Source: an uncultured Eubacterium sp. (GTDB lineage: Bacteria > Bacillota > Clostridia > Lachnospirales > Lachnospiraceae). Taken from it: a stretch of 11,943 nt of DNA. Positions 1 to 5,029 of the stretch are shown here, one piece after another; the first letter of the stretch is position 1, and each line of letters opens with the position of its first letter. The position numbers and the translations under genes were made by a program. Where the stretch lies: contig CAMKHH010000007.1 of the NCBI GenBank assembly GCA_946412445.1, positions 1 through 11,943 on the forward strand, read 5' to 3'. The notes under the pieces were generated by a model that made no database searches, was not told the origin of the DNA, and saw nothing but the letters and a program-made list of their open reading frames with translations.

Positions 1-2
1 CA

Positions 3-560
3 ACTACAGACCACATCTTCGATATGGTTGTTTCACTGAGAAAAAAGACAGACATTCCGTTAATCTTTATGACTTATCTGAATCCGGTCTTTCACTACGG
101 ATATGACCGCTTCTTTGAAAAGTGCCGTGAGACCGGTATTGACGGAATCATCATACCTGACGTTCCATTTGAGGAAAAGCATGAGGTTTGGGATATAGCA
201 AAGCAGTATGATGTAAAAGTAATTTCTATGATTGCGCCTACCTCAGAAGATCGGATAAGGAGTATAGCCAAAGAGGCTGAAGGGTTCATCTATGTGGTTT
301 CCTCAATGGGTGTCACAGGTGTGAGAAGTGAAATTAATACAGATCTGGAATCCATCCTGTCTCAGATTAAAGCGGCTGCGGATGTTCCGGCAGCAGTGGG
401 ATTTGGAATCAACACACCACAGCAGGCCGCAGATATAGCCAAAATATCGGATGGGGTGATTGTGGGCAGTGCAATTATCAAAATCATAGCCCAGTACGGT
501 AAGCATGCAGGTCCGCATATCTACACGTATGTGCGGATGATGAAGGAAGCATTGATGTGA
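3..560 (+). CDS. trpA: Tryptophan synthase alpha subunit, C-terminal part (5' end outside window)
   Basis: TrpA splits indole-3-glycerol phosphate into indole and glyceraldehyde-3-phosphate and passes indole to TrpB in the cytoplasmic alpha2beta2 complex. The frame is already open at base 3, upstream of the first ATG at 24, so the gene enters from the left. About 185 residues are visible of a protein usually near 260. Visible landmarks are IFMTYLNPVF, the PDVPFEE strand and loop, VSSMGVTGVR (the mobile loop that closes the active site), VGFGI and GSAIIKII (the phosphate-binding end of the TIM barrel). The two catalytic acids (Glu49 and Asp60 in E. coli) would lie upstream of the window. TrpA is commonly last in a trp operon, and no further trp gene follows here. 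Nothing looks damaged. Confidence 0.95.
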   Translation, partial: TTDHIFDMVVSLRKKTDIPLIFMTYLNPVFHYGYDRFFEKCRETGIDGIIIPDVPFEEKHEVWDIAKQYDVKVISMIAPTSEDRIRSIAKEAEGFIYVVSSMGVTGVRSEINTDLESILSQIKAAADVPAAVGFGINTPQQAADIAKISDGVIVGSAIIKIIAQYGKHAGPHIYTYVRMMKEALM

Positions 561-756
561 ATGGATTTGTTCGGCTGTGGTCGGAAAATATAAAAAAAAT
601 ATAAATTCAAATAATTTTGACCGTATATTATTTTCATTTAAGTTTCACGTGTTAAAATTCAGACATATCAATTCCGGCAGCAATCTAACAAAAAGCCGGA
701 GTGCAAACACATCAGAATGGAGTTCAATCATTCTGCCAGGCATATCTCTCCGGGGT
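561..756. other. Non-coding stretch downstream of trpA
   Basis: No convincing gene was found. A 68-codon frame at 577-783 has no ribosome site and reads as low-complexity sequence. The first part is A/T-rich. An inverted repeat with arms TCCGGC (673-678) and GCCGGA (695-700) is not followed by a T run, so it is not an obvious terminator. The stretch probably holds the trp operon 3' untranslated region. Confidence 0.5.
713..735. repeat. Perfect 7-base inverted repeat
   Basis: Arms CAGAATG (713-719) and CATTCTG (729-735) are exact reverse complements with a 9-base spacer. The repeat lies between trpA and the azlCD promoter, just before a second, nested hairpin. It could be a transcript-end structure or a protein site; the sequence does not decide which. 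Confidence 0.35.
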
Positions 757-799
757 GTCCCCAACAGCCGTAAGACGGTTTGAGGGGACCCTTGTTTCG
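757..799 (+). terminator. Nested hairpin with weak T tract; candidate trp operon terminator
   Basis: The outer arms GTCCCC (757-762) and GGGGAC (784-789) pair perfectly. Inside them CCGT (768-771) pairs with ACGG (775-778) around an AAG loop. The structure is followed by CTTGTTTCGT, a broken T tract. It lies upstream of the azlCD promoter, so it would end transcription arriving from trpA rather than control azlCD. I could not match it to a riboswitch consensus. Confidence 0.4.
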
Positions 800-819
800 T
801 CATGCCTCCGGGAGCCAGG

Positions 820-849
820 TTGACTTTCCGGCGGTGGATAAGATATAAT
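820..849 (+). promoter_or_regulatory. Sigma-A-type promoter for the leader ORF and azlCD
   Basis: The -35 box TTGACT (820-825) and a perfect -10 box TATAAT (844-849) are separated by 18 bases. Transcription should start near 856, giving a 5' leader of about 105 bases before azlC that contains a short ORF. Confidence 0.75.
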
Positions 850-882
850 GGTAAAAATTGTATAAAAAAGGGAGGGCTTCAC

Positions 883-945
883 ATGGCTGATTTTTGCACG
901 ATAAGCAAGGAGATTTCGGAGTATACCAATATTCCACATGCCTGA
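883..945 (+). CDS. 20-codon leader ORF upstream of azlC
   Basis: An ATG at 883 follows a strong Shine-Dalgarno sequence, GGAGG at 871-875 with a 7-base spacer, and opens a 20-codon frame ending TGA at 943-945. The peptide begins MADFCTISKE and contains three isoleucines (one ATA, two ATT) but no leucine or valine. The stop is only 15 bases before the azlC ATG, whose own ribosome site (GAAAGAGAG) is weaker, so translational coupling or leader-peptide control is possible. It could instead be the remnant of an upstream gene such as a lost regulator. No family was recognised; the evidence is the promoter, the ribosome site and the position. Confidence 0.4.
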   Translation: MADFCTISKEISEYTNIPHA

Positions 946-960
946 AAGAGAGAATTACGA

Positions 961-1662
961 ATGAAAAGCACAATTCAATACGCGTTTAAAAAATCAATAC
1001 CTGTATTTTTTGGATATATTTTTTTGGGAATTGCATTTGCCATAACGATGTGCGATGCTGGTTTCGGGGCAGGCTGGTCAATCCTGTCAAGTATAATCAT
1101 ATATGCCGGTTCGATGCAGTTTGCCATGGTTGGCCTGCTAAGTGCCGGCACGGGGTTAGGAACCATAGCGGTCATGACCTTGCTGATTAACAGCCGGCAT
1201 TTATTTTATGGGCTGTCCTTTGTGGAAAAATTCAAGAAGATGGGGAAATGCTATCCATATATGGTGTTTTCTCTTACAGATGAAACATATTCGGTTCTCT
1301 GTTCAGTGGATCAGACAGAGGGTGCCAATGCTCCGAAATATATGTTTTGGATAGCACTTTTTGATCACACCTACTGGGTGCTGGGTACAATCATCGGAAC
1401 AATCATAGGGACAGCACTTCCCTTTGATACTGCCGGAATAGAATTTACCATGACAGCCCTGTTCGTAACAATCTTTATTGACCAGTGGAGAAGTACCAAA
1501 AATCATATACCTGCAGTTACAGCAGTCATTTCCAGTGTGTTTTATCTGATTCTGCTGGGGCCGGACCGGTTTCTTTTGCCGGCCATCTGTACGGCGGTCT
1601 GCATCCTGCTGCTGGTCAGAAACAACAAATCAATATCAGGAATGGGGTTTGAAGCGCAATGA
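961..1662 (+). CDS. azlC: AzlC-type large subunit of branched-chain amino acid exporter
   Basis: The 233-residue integral membrane protein belongs to the AzlC family, the large subunit of a two-component exporter for branched-chain amino acids and their analogues (AzlCD of Bacillus subtilis, BrnFE of Corynebacterium). Family signatures are the Y-A-G-S-M-Q-F-A segment (residues 48-55), the glycine-rich stretch after it, and I-N-S-R-H-L-F-Y-G-L (residues 76-85). Long hydrophobic helices fill most of the chain, with a short basic N-terminus, and the length is typical. The start is preceded by a modest GAAAGAGAG ribosome site. The stop overlaps the azlD start by four bases (ATGA), so the two are translationally coupled. 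A lrp-like azlB regulator, present in B. subtilis, is not here; a 20-codon leader ORF takes that position. Confidence 0.93.
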   Translation: MKSTIQYAFKKSIPVFFGYIFLGIAFAITMCDAGFGAGWSILSSIIIYAGSMQFAMVGLLSAGTGLGTIAVMTLLINSRHLFYGLSFVEKFKKMGKCYPYMVFSLTDETYSVLCSVDQTEGANAPKYMFWIALFDHTYWVLGTIIGTIIGTALPFDTAGIEFTMTALFVTIFIDQWRSTKNHIPAVTAVISSVFYLILLGPDRFLLPAICTAVCILLLVRNNKSISGMGFEAQ

Positions 1663-1991
1663 ATAATACAACATATATCTTGATGGCAATGCTTGTTATG
1701 GCAGCGATAACGCTTGCAATCCGGTTTGTTCCTTTTTTATTGTTCGGTGGTAAAAAGAAGGTTCCAAAGTCGGTAGAGTACCTCGGGGGTGTCTTACCTC
1801 CGGCGATGATTGCAATTCTGGTTGTGTACTGCCTGAAAACAGTGACGCCCTTAAGCGGAACGCATGGATTACCGGAGCTTATATCTGTGGGGGTGGTAGC
1901 TGGATTGCATATCTGGAAAAAGAATACGTTTTTGAGTATTGGAGCGGGGACGATTTGCTATATGATATTGATACAGATAGTTTTTATTTAA
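1659..1991 (+). CDS. azlD: AzlD-type small subunit of branched-chain amino acid exporter
   Basis: This is a 110-residue, almost wholly hydrophobic protein with about four membrane segments and the family's usual length. The AzlD/BrnE family signature is visible as an early helix ending A-I-R-F-V-P-F-L-L-F-G-G, a basic KKKVPKSVEYLGG loop, then LPPAMIAILVVYCL, and a last helix after a H-I-W-K-K-N-T motif. It works with AzlC in the cytoplasmic membrane to export branched-chain amino acids. The ATG at 1659 lies within the end of azlC. Only 43 bases separate its stop from the 3' end of the convergent SRP RNA gene, and no separate terminator for the + strand is obvious there. Confidence 0.92.
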   Translation: MNNTTYILMAMLVMAAITLAIRFVPFLLFGGKKKVPKSVEYLGGVLPPAMIAILVVYCLKTVTPLSGTHGLPELISVGVVAGLHIWKKNTFLSIGAGTICYMILIQIVFI

Positions 1992-2020
1992 CGGCGCCAG
2001 GATTGAACCGGGCATATGTA

Positions 2021-2034
2021 ATAGAAAATTAAAA
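2021..2034 (-). terminator. T-rich end of the SRP RNA gene
   Basis: On the minus strand the closing RNA arm GCACGG (2040-2035) is followed by TTTTAATTTTCTAT. The terminal helix plus this T-rich run probably acts as the intrinsic terminator of the SRP RNA transcript. Confidence 0.45.
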
Positions 2035-2296
2035 CCGTGCGCCTTCCTTCGAACCCTCACCATGAACGATACCCTTACAGTTAACTCGGCCCAGGCACCC
2101 TCGCGGCACACGAAAGCTTCTACTTAGTGCTGCTGCATTCCTGCCCTGACACGATTCATAGATTTCCGTTGCGCGAGACCCAAACGTCATCGCCACTTAT
2201 AAAGGCCGGCTTCACAATGAAAAGCCCTCCGGTCGGCATCACCCCTGCTGTAGCGGATTGCAGGTACAGGGCACCGCTATCTCCCCGGCTGCACGG
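2035..2296 (-). ncRNA. ffs: Large bacterial signal recognition particle RNA (scRNA / 4.5S-type, with Alu domain)
   Basis: The minus strand matches the large SRP RNA of Gram-positive bacteria over about 262 bases. The ends pair as CCGUGC (2296-2291) with GCACGG (2040-2035). After the 5' end come the Alu-domain segments GGGGAGATAGCGGTGCCC and TGTACCTGCAATCCGCT. Further on are GACGTTTGGGTC and GCGCAACGG. The Ffh-binding domain IV follows, with its GGAA tetraloop at 2141-2138 flanked by GTCAGG and AGCAGCA, then GTGCCGCGAGGGTGCCTGGG and CGAGTTAACTG. The RNA forms the SRP with Ffh and targets nascent membrane and secreted proteins. The Alu domain supports a Firmicute origin. Short frames read across this stretch are not genes. 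Confidence 0.96.
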
Positions 2297-2302
2297 ACTT
2301 AA

Positions 2303-2331
2303 AGTATAACGTGTTTCGAAATAATTGTCAA
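2303..2331 (-). promoter_or_regulatory. Promoter of the SRP RNA gene
   Basis: On the minus strand a perfect TTGACA (2331-2326) and TATACT (2308-2303) are separated by exactly 17 bases, placing the start near 2297-2296, the first base of the RNA. The promoter begins only 16 bases beyond the stop of the upstream transporter gene. Confidence 0.88.
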
Positions 2332-2347
2332 TGGGGCCGGACAAATT

Positions 2348-3496
2348 TCATGCATAATCCAGATCAATGTTAATCTGTACCGAGGCTCCGGGATAGTCCT
2401 GCTGAATCTTATCCGCGGCGTGTTTGCGAAACAGCACAGGATCAGTGTCAAAGTCCACAATTACGTCAAAGCGGAAGAAGTTCTGTTCCTTATCATAATG
2501 GAAGTTATGTATACCGACAGCACCGGGAAGTGTCAACACGGTTTGAGTGATGTTTTCCCGAACCGCTGTTACTTCCTTGTCGTACGTGTTTATAGAATAT
2601 AATCCAAATGTAAGATAGACACCAAATTTCATATAGACATCCTGCTGTGCCTTATCCATAGCCTCATATACCTTTTCAACCGTCACATAATCCGGGACCT
2701 CCAAATTGAGAGAACCAATTCTTGTGGCAGGTCCATAGCTGTGGAGAATCAAATCATAGGCTCCGGTAATGGGTTTAAATTTTATCACTTCTGCTTTAAT
2801 GCCATCAGCCAGCTCCTTATCAGGGCGCTCACCGATGATATGACTCACGGTTTCCCGAATAAGCGTGATGCCTGTATATAAAATAAACAGAGCAAGCAAT
2901 ACTCCGATATAGCCATCTATATACCAGCCTGTAAGTTCAGATACAATGGCGGCCAGCATTGTCAGCAGAGATGCCAATACATCCATCCTTGCATCCATTC
3001 CTGAGGCAACCAGGGCTTCCGAGCTTGCTTTTTGACCTGCCGCAATCTGAAACTGTGACAGGAGCCATTTGCCTAAAACCGTGATTCCCAGAACAACAAA
3101 TGAAACAACGGCAAAACTGGTTTCCTGGGGTTCAAGAATACGCTCTGCACTTGTCCTTAAAAATTCAATACCGGTTACCAGAACCAAAGCAGAGACAATC
3201 ATACCTGAGATGTACTCTATTCTGCCATAGCCCAGAGGATGTTTCTTATCCGGCGGCCGCATAGACAGCTTGAGGCCCACCAGCGTTATGACCGAGGACA
3301 CTGCATCCGTCAGATTATTGACAGCATCTGACATGATGGAGATGGAGTTCGCAGTAAAGCCTATCAAGAGCTTGGCAAGTGCAAACAAGACATTTGCTGC
3401 AATACCGACTAATCCGGTCAGACGAATAGTTCCGGCTCGCCCATCCGGTTCTGAACTGCGTTTATCCAAAAACTTATTAAACCATTTCTTCAGCAT
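2348..3496 (-). CDS. Cation diffusion facilitator (CDF) family metal transporter
   Basis: A CDF-family membrane antiporter that exports divalent metal ions in exchange for protons. In numbering from the ATG at 3502, helix 2 carries S-D-A-V-N-N-L-T-D (D59, N63), followed by the loop K-K-H-P-L-G-Y-G-R-I-E-Y (87-97). Helix 5 carries D-A-R-M-D (D170, D174). About six membrane segments are followed by a cytoplasmic domain of some 150 residues, longer than the single ferredoxin-like domain of YiiP. The transport site would be D-N-D-D, with Asp where zinc-type members have His in helix 5; manganese-type CDFs often carry D-x3-D there, but the metal cannot be assigned. The start at 3496 is preferred because GGGGG (3508-3504) lies 7 bases upstream; the in-frame ATG at 3502 gives a spacing of one base. 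Total length is 382-384 residues. Confidence 0.9.
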   Translation of the reverse strand: MLKKWFNKFLDKRSSEPDGRAGTIRLTGLVGIAANVLFALAKLLIGFTANSISIMSDAVNNLTDAVSSVITLVGLKLSMRPPDKKHPLGYGRIEYISGMIVSALVLVTGIEFLRTSAERILEPQETSFAVVSFVVLGITVLGKWLLSQFQIAAGQKASSEALVASGMDARMDVLASLLTMLAAIVSELTGWYIDGYIGVLLALFILYTGITLIRETVSHIIGERPDKELADGIKAEVIKFKPITGAYDLILHSYGPATRIGSLNLEVPDYVTVEKVYEAMDKAQQDVYMKFGVYLTFGLYSINTYDKEVTAVRENITQTVLTLPGAVGIHNFHYDKEQNFFRFDVIVDFDTDPVLFRKHAADKIQQDYPGASVQINIDLDYA

Positions 3497-3553
3497 TTCC
3501 ATACCCCCATTTTTCCATCAGACTGGACAGTAATTCTGCTTTTTTACATGAGT

Positions 3554-3561
3554 AGTATAAC
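3554..3561 (-). promoter_or_regulatory. Extended -10 promoter candidate for the CDF gene
   Basis: The minus strand reads TGT then TATACT (TATACT at 3559-3554), an extended -10 element. At 17 bases upstream only a poor -35 match (TTCCAT) is present. The predicted start leaves a leader of about 45 bases before the gene. Confidence 0.5.
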
Positions 3562-3603
3562 ATTCTTTTAAAAAAAATGGAATTAGAAGCTGTCGGCAGA
3601 TGT

Positions 3604-3623
3604 ATTAATGTTAACGCATTAAT
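3604..3623. repeat. 20-base inverted repeat at the end of the metallopeptidase gene
   Basis: Arms ATTAATG (3604-3610) and CATTAAT (3617-3623) are perfect reverse complements around a 6-base centre. The repeat overlaps the stop codon of the metallopeptidase gene and lies about 45 bases upstream of the CDF promoter candidate. It is not followed by a T run on either strand, so an operator is more likely than a terminator. Confidence 0.35.
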
Positions 3624-4356
3624 AGTCATCTCCATACAGGTAATTATATTCAGCCCTTTCGAATCCCTCAGGAAGAAAGAAGGGGTCAAAATACAACCGG
3701 GAAGTCCCGGCTGATTTCACATCCGGTTCGTCAGGAACCCCTTCCACCTGTCTGCATGTGTAGCAGCTGCCAACTCTGTTAATACAAGGCCCTCCTGTGT
3801 ATATGCATCTCTCCCGCCGCCAGATCAATCGTTGTTTACGAGTATCATAAAATTGCCGGTACACCGCCTGATCCAGCGCTTCCAGATGGTAATATGCCCG
3901 ATAACGCAGCCATCTTCGGTAATCTTCGCAGGCATAGTGCGCAGCCTCTGCCGTTAACTGGAAGGCCTCTGCGACATCACCTTCATTACGGAATCCGGAA
4001 AAATGCATAATAATTCTGGGAGCCAGGATATGACTTGCAAATGCATTCGCCTCCTGCTCACAGTAGTCAACCGGATTCTCCATGTGCTCCAATGTGATAT
4101 GCCCAAGCTCATGCATGAGAGAGAAACGCTGACGATTTGGCAGAAGGCAGTTATTATAGTAAATGTTTCCCTTTAAAAGAAAGGCGTCCTGACTGATTTG
4201 AAGGCAGGCTTCTCTTTTTGCAGGGGGGAGTGAGCCAAAAGGAATGCAGCCATAACCGTACAGTGAAAAAAGCTCCAGACAATTCAAGGGAAATGTGTTT
4301 ACGCTGCTATCCTTAAAAACTTTAATAATTGCCTTATATATCTTACGGTAATTCAT
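3619..4356 (-). CDS. ImmA/IrrE-family metallopeptidase with a C-terminal cysteine cluster
   Basis: A 245-residue soluble protein with the zinc-peptidase motif H-E-L-G-H (residues 82-86) and the downstream E-Q-E-A-N-A-F-A motif whose E102 is the likely third ligand. This is the ImmA/IrrE (COG2856) pattern. Known members cleave partner repressors, for example ImmA cutting ImmR of ICEBs1 and IrrE cutting DdrO in Deinococcus. The family's later 'AA...R' helix is at about 135-150. Beyond it is an extension of about 95 residues with four cysteines, C184, C191, C198 and C201, a possible zinc site. The start at 4356 is chosen because AGGGGG (4368-4363) sits 6 bases upstream; the longer frame from 4407 overlaps a promoter. 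It lies 85 bases behind an XRE repressor gene on the same strand, so that repressor is the likely substrate (inference). Confidence 0.9.
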   Translation of the reverse strand: MNYRKIYKAIIKVFKDSSVNTFPLNCLELFSLYGYGCIPFGSLPPAKREACLQISQDAFLLKGNIYYNNCLLPNRQRFSLMHELGHITLEHMENPVDYCEQEANAFASHILAPRIIMHFSGFRNEGDVAEAFQLTAEAAHYACEDYRRWLRYRAYYHLEALDQAVYRQFYDTRKQRLIWRRERCIYTGGPCINRVGSCYTCRQVEGVPDEPDVKSAGTSRLYFDPFFLPEGFERAEYNYLYGDDY

Positions 4357-4397
4357 AAAAATCCCCCTCACATAGCTTAAACAGAACTTATGTTCGA

Positions 4398-4426
4398 ATA
4401 ATACCATGCAAGGGGGGATAAGTCAA
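4398..4426 (-). promoter_or_regulatory. Internal promoter for the metallopeptidase gene
   Basis: On the minus strand TTGACT (4426-4421) and TATTAT (4403-4398) are separated by 17 bases. Transcription would start near 4391, giving a 35-base leader. The promoter lies in the 85-base gap after the XRE gene and contains none of the repeated operator motif. Confidence 0.65.
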
Positions 4427-4441
4427 TACAATCTAAAAGAT

Positions 4442-4771
4442 TTACGATAATAAGGTACGAATCAATTCCTGCTTCTGTTCGAGTGTCAGCTTCTTTCCGT
4501 TACGGGCCAGAAGTGACTGGATGTCTTCGTAAGTGGGGGCATCCGCCTTAGATGGAGCATCCGCTGTACCGGATTTCATACCCAACAGGTGATTCATGTC
4601 TACCCCAAAAAAATCTGCAATTTTTTCAAGCGTATCCAAATCAGGTTCTCGTTCTCCCCGCTCGTACATGCTGATAGCACTGCGGGAAATCTTCAATCTA
4701 TCCGCCAATTCTGATTGGGATATCTGATAATCGATTCTCATTTCTTTTAAAATATTTCCGAATTTGCCCAT
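4442..4771 (-). CDS. XRE/Cro-type helix-turn-helix repressor
   Basis: A 109-residue protein. Residues about 6-64 form a classic Cro/C1 helix-turn-helix domain: ILKEMRIDYQISQSELADRL, the recognition helix ISRSAISMYERG, then PDLDTLEKIADFFGVDMNHLL. A short polar linker (68-80) joins it to a C-terminal helix pair ending LTLEQKQELIRTLLS, probably for oligomerisation. The start has a strong AAGGAGG (4787-4781) with a 9-base spacer. It diverges from the giant RHS gene and precedes the ImmA-like metallopeptidase on the same strand, the layout of ImmR/ImmA in ICEBs1-like elements. The four GACAC-N5-GTG sites in the divergent region are the obvious candidate operators. One lies over a TTGACA upstream of its own start, suggesting autorepression (inference). 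Confidence 0.92.
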   Translation of the reverse strand: MGKFGNILKEMRIDYQISQSELADRLKISRSAISMYERGEREPDLDTLEKIADFFGVDMNHLLGMKSGTADAPSKADAPTYEDIQSLLARNGKKLTLEQKQELIRTLLS

Positions 4772-4788
4772 AGAACACAGCCTCCTTC

Positions 4789-4816
4789 AAAATAAAGATA
4801 GCACAAGATGTGTCAA
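4789..4816 (-). promoter_or_regulatory. Possible promoter of the XRE gene, overlapped by operator O1
   Basis: On the minus strand TTGACA (4816-4811) and TATTTT (4794-4789) are separated by 16 bases. The predicted start would fall at or inside the ribosome site, which weakens the case; a promoter slightly further upstream is possible. The TTGACA itself is shared with operator copy O1. Confidence 0.35.
4800..4814 (-). promoter_or_regulatory. Operator copy O1 (GACAC-N5-GTGCT)
   Basis: Read on the minus strand this is GACACATCTTGTGCT, the same spaced motif as three sites on the + strand. It is the copy nearest the XRE gene and overlaps a TTGACA, so it is placed for autoregulation. Confidence 0.6.
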
Positions 4817-4841
4817 ATGTAAAGAAGATATAAAAAGAAGG

Positions 4842-4871
4842 TTGACACGAAATGTGACGTTGTGGTATAAC
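4842..4871 (+). promoter_or_regulatory. Main promoter of the giant RHS gene (P1)
   Basis: A perfect TTGACA (4842-4847) and TATAAC (4866-4871) are separated by 18 bases, with a start expected near 4878. The -35 box is inside operator O2, and O3 begins at about the transcription start, an arrangement expected for strong repression. The leader to the ATG is about 150 bases. Confidence 0.7.
4844..4858 (+). promoter_or_regulatory. Operator copy O2 (GACAC-N5-GTGAC)
   Basis: The sequence GACACGAAATGTGAC is identical to O4. It starts at the third base of the -35 box of P1. The motif is an imperfect dyad: bases 1, 3, 4 and 5 of the first arm pair with the opposite arm. Confidence 0.7.
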
Positions 4872-4880
4872 TATCTTGTG

Positions 4881-4895
4881 GACACAAATCGTGAC
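4881..4895 (+). promoter_or_regulatory. Operator copy O3 (GACAC-N5-GTGAC)
   Basis: The sequence GACACAAATCGTGAC has the same arms as O2 and O4 with a different 5-base centre. It begins 37 bases after O2 starts and sits on the predicted P1 start site. Confidence 0.65.
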
Positions 4896-4924
4896 ACAAG
4901 GGGAAAGTAGAATAAAGTACTTGT

Positions 4925-4979
4925 TTTATAAGTATGTTTATAAGCAAAGGATCAGTTCACAGTACTTATAAATTTTTTT
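4925..4979 (+). terminator. Attenuator-like hairpin with T7 in the RHS gene leader
   Basis: Perfect 10-base arms TTTATAAGTA (4925-4934) and TACTTATAAA (4963-4972) enclose a 28-base loop and are followed directly by seven T's (4973-4979). It lies between P1 and the coding start at 5030, so it could stop or pause transcripts before the gene. The stem is A/T-rich, so as a terminator it may be weak or conditional. Confidence 0.45.
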
Positions 4980-4989
4980 GCTCTTTATT

Positions 4990-5004
4990 GACACGAAATG
5001 TGAC
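4990..5004 (+). promoter_or_regulatory. Operator copy O4 (GACAC-N5-GTGAC) at a second TTGACA
   Basis: The sequence GACACGAAATGTGAC is an exact copy of O2. It overlaps another TTGACA (4988-4993) that has TAAAAT 17 bases further on (5011-5016). A start from that promoter-like pair would fall on or after the ribosome site, so O4 may act mainly as a roadblock or auxiliary operator. Confidence 0.6.
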
Positions 5005-5029
5005 TAAATTTAAAATTGGAGGAAGCTAT

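Noticed and set aside
577..783. 68-codon open frame after trpA
   Set aside because: It has no ribosome site, low-complexity Lys/Asn/Ser-rich sequence, and crosses the nested hairpin; no family resemblance.
561..870. Riboswitch controlling trp or azlCD
   Set aside because: I compared it by memory with T-box, SAM, TPP, lysine, glycine, cobalamin, guanidine/ppGpp and c-di-GMP motifs and saw no match; it also lies upstream of the azlCD promoter.
1993..2014. tRNA-like 3' end on the minus strand (a GGTTCAATCC segment)
   Set aside because: The flanking bases do not form a T-arm stem, and the rest of a tRNA would have to overlap the SRP RNA.
2127..2344. Two short open frames on opposite strands (2127-2309 and 2156-2344)
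   Set aside because: They lie on the SRP RNA gene and its promoter, which fully explain the sequence.
4357..4407. Upstream ATG at 4407 for the metallopeptidase
   Set aside because: It has no good ribosome site and falls at the predicted -10 box of the gene's own promoter; the ATG at 4356 has AGGGGG at proper spacing.
4934..5029. In-frame ATG at 4934 as start of the giant RHS protein
   Set aside because: It has no ribosome site, lies in the leader hairpin, and the added residues do not make a signal peptide; the ATG at 5030 has GGAGG.
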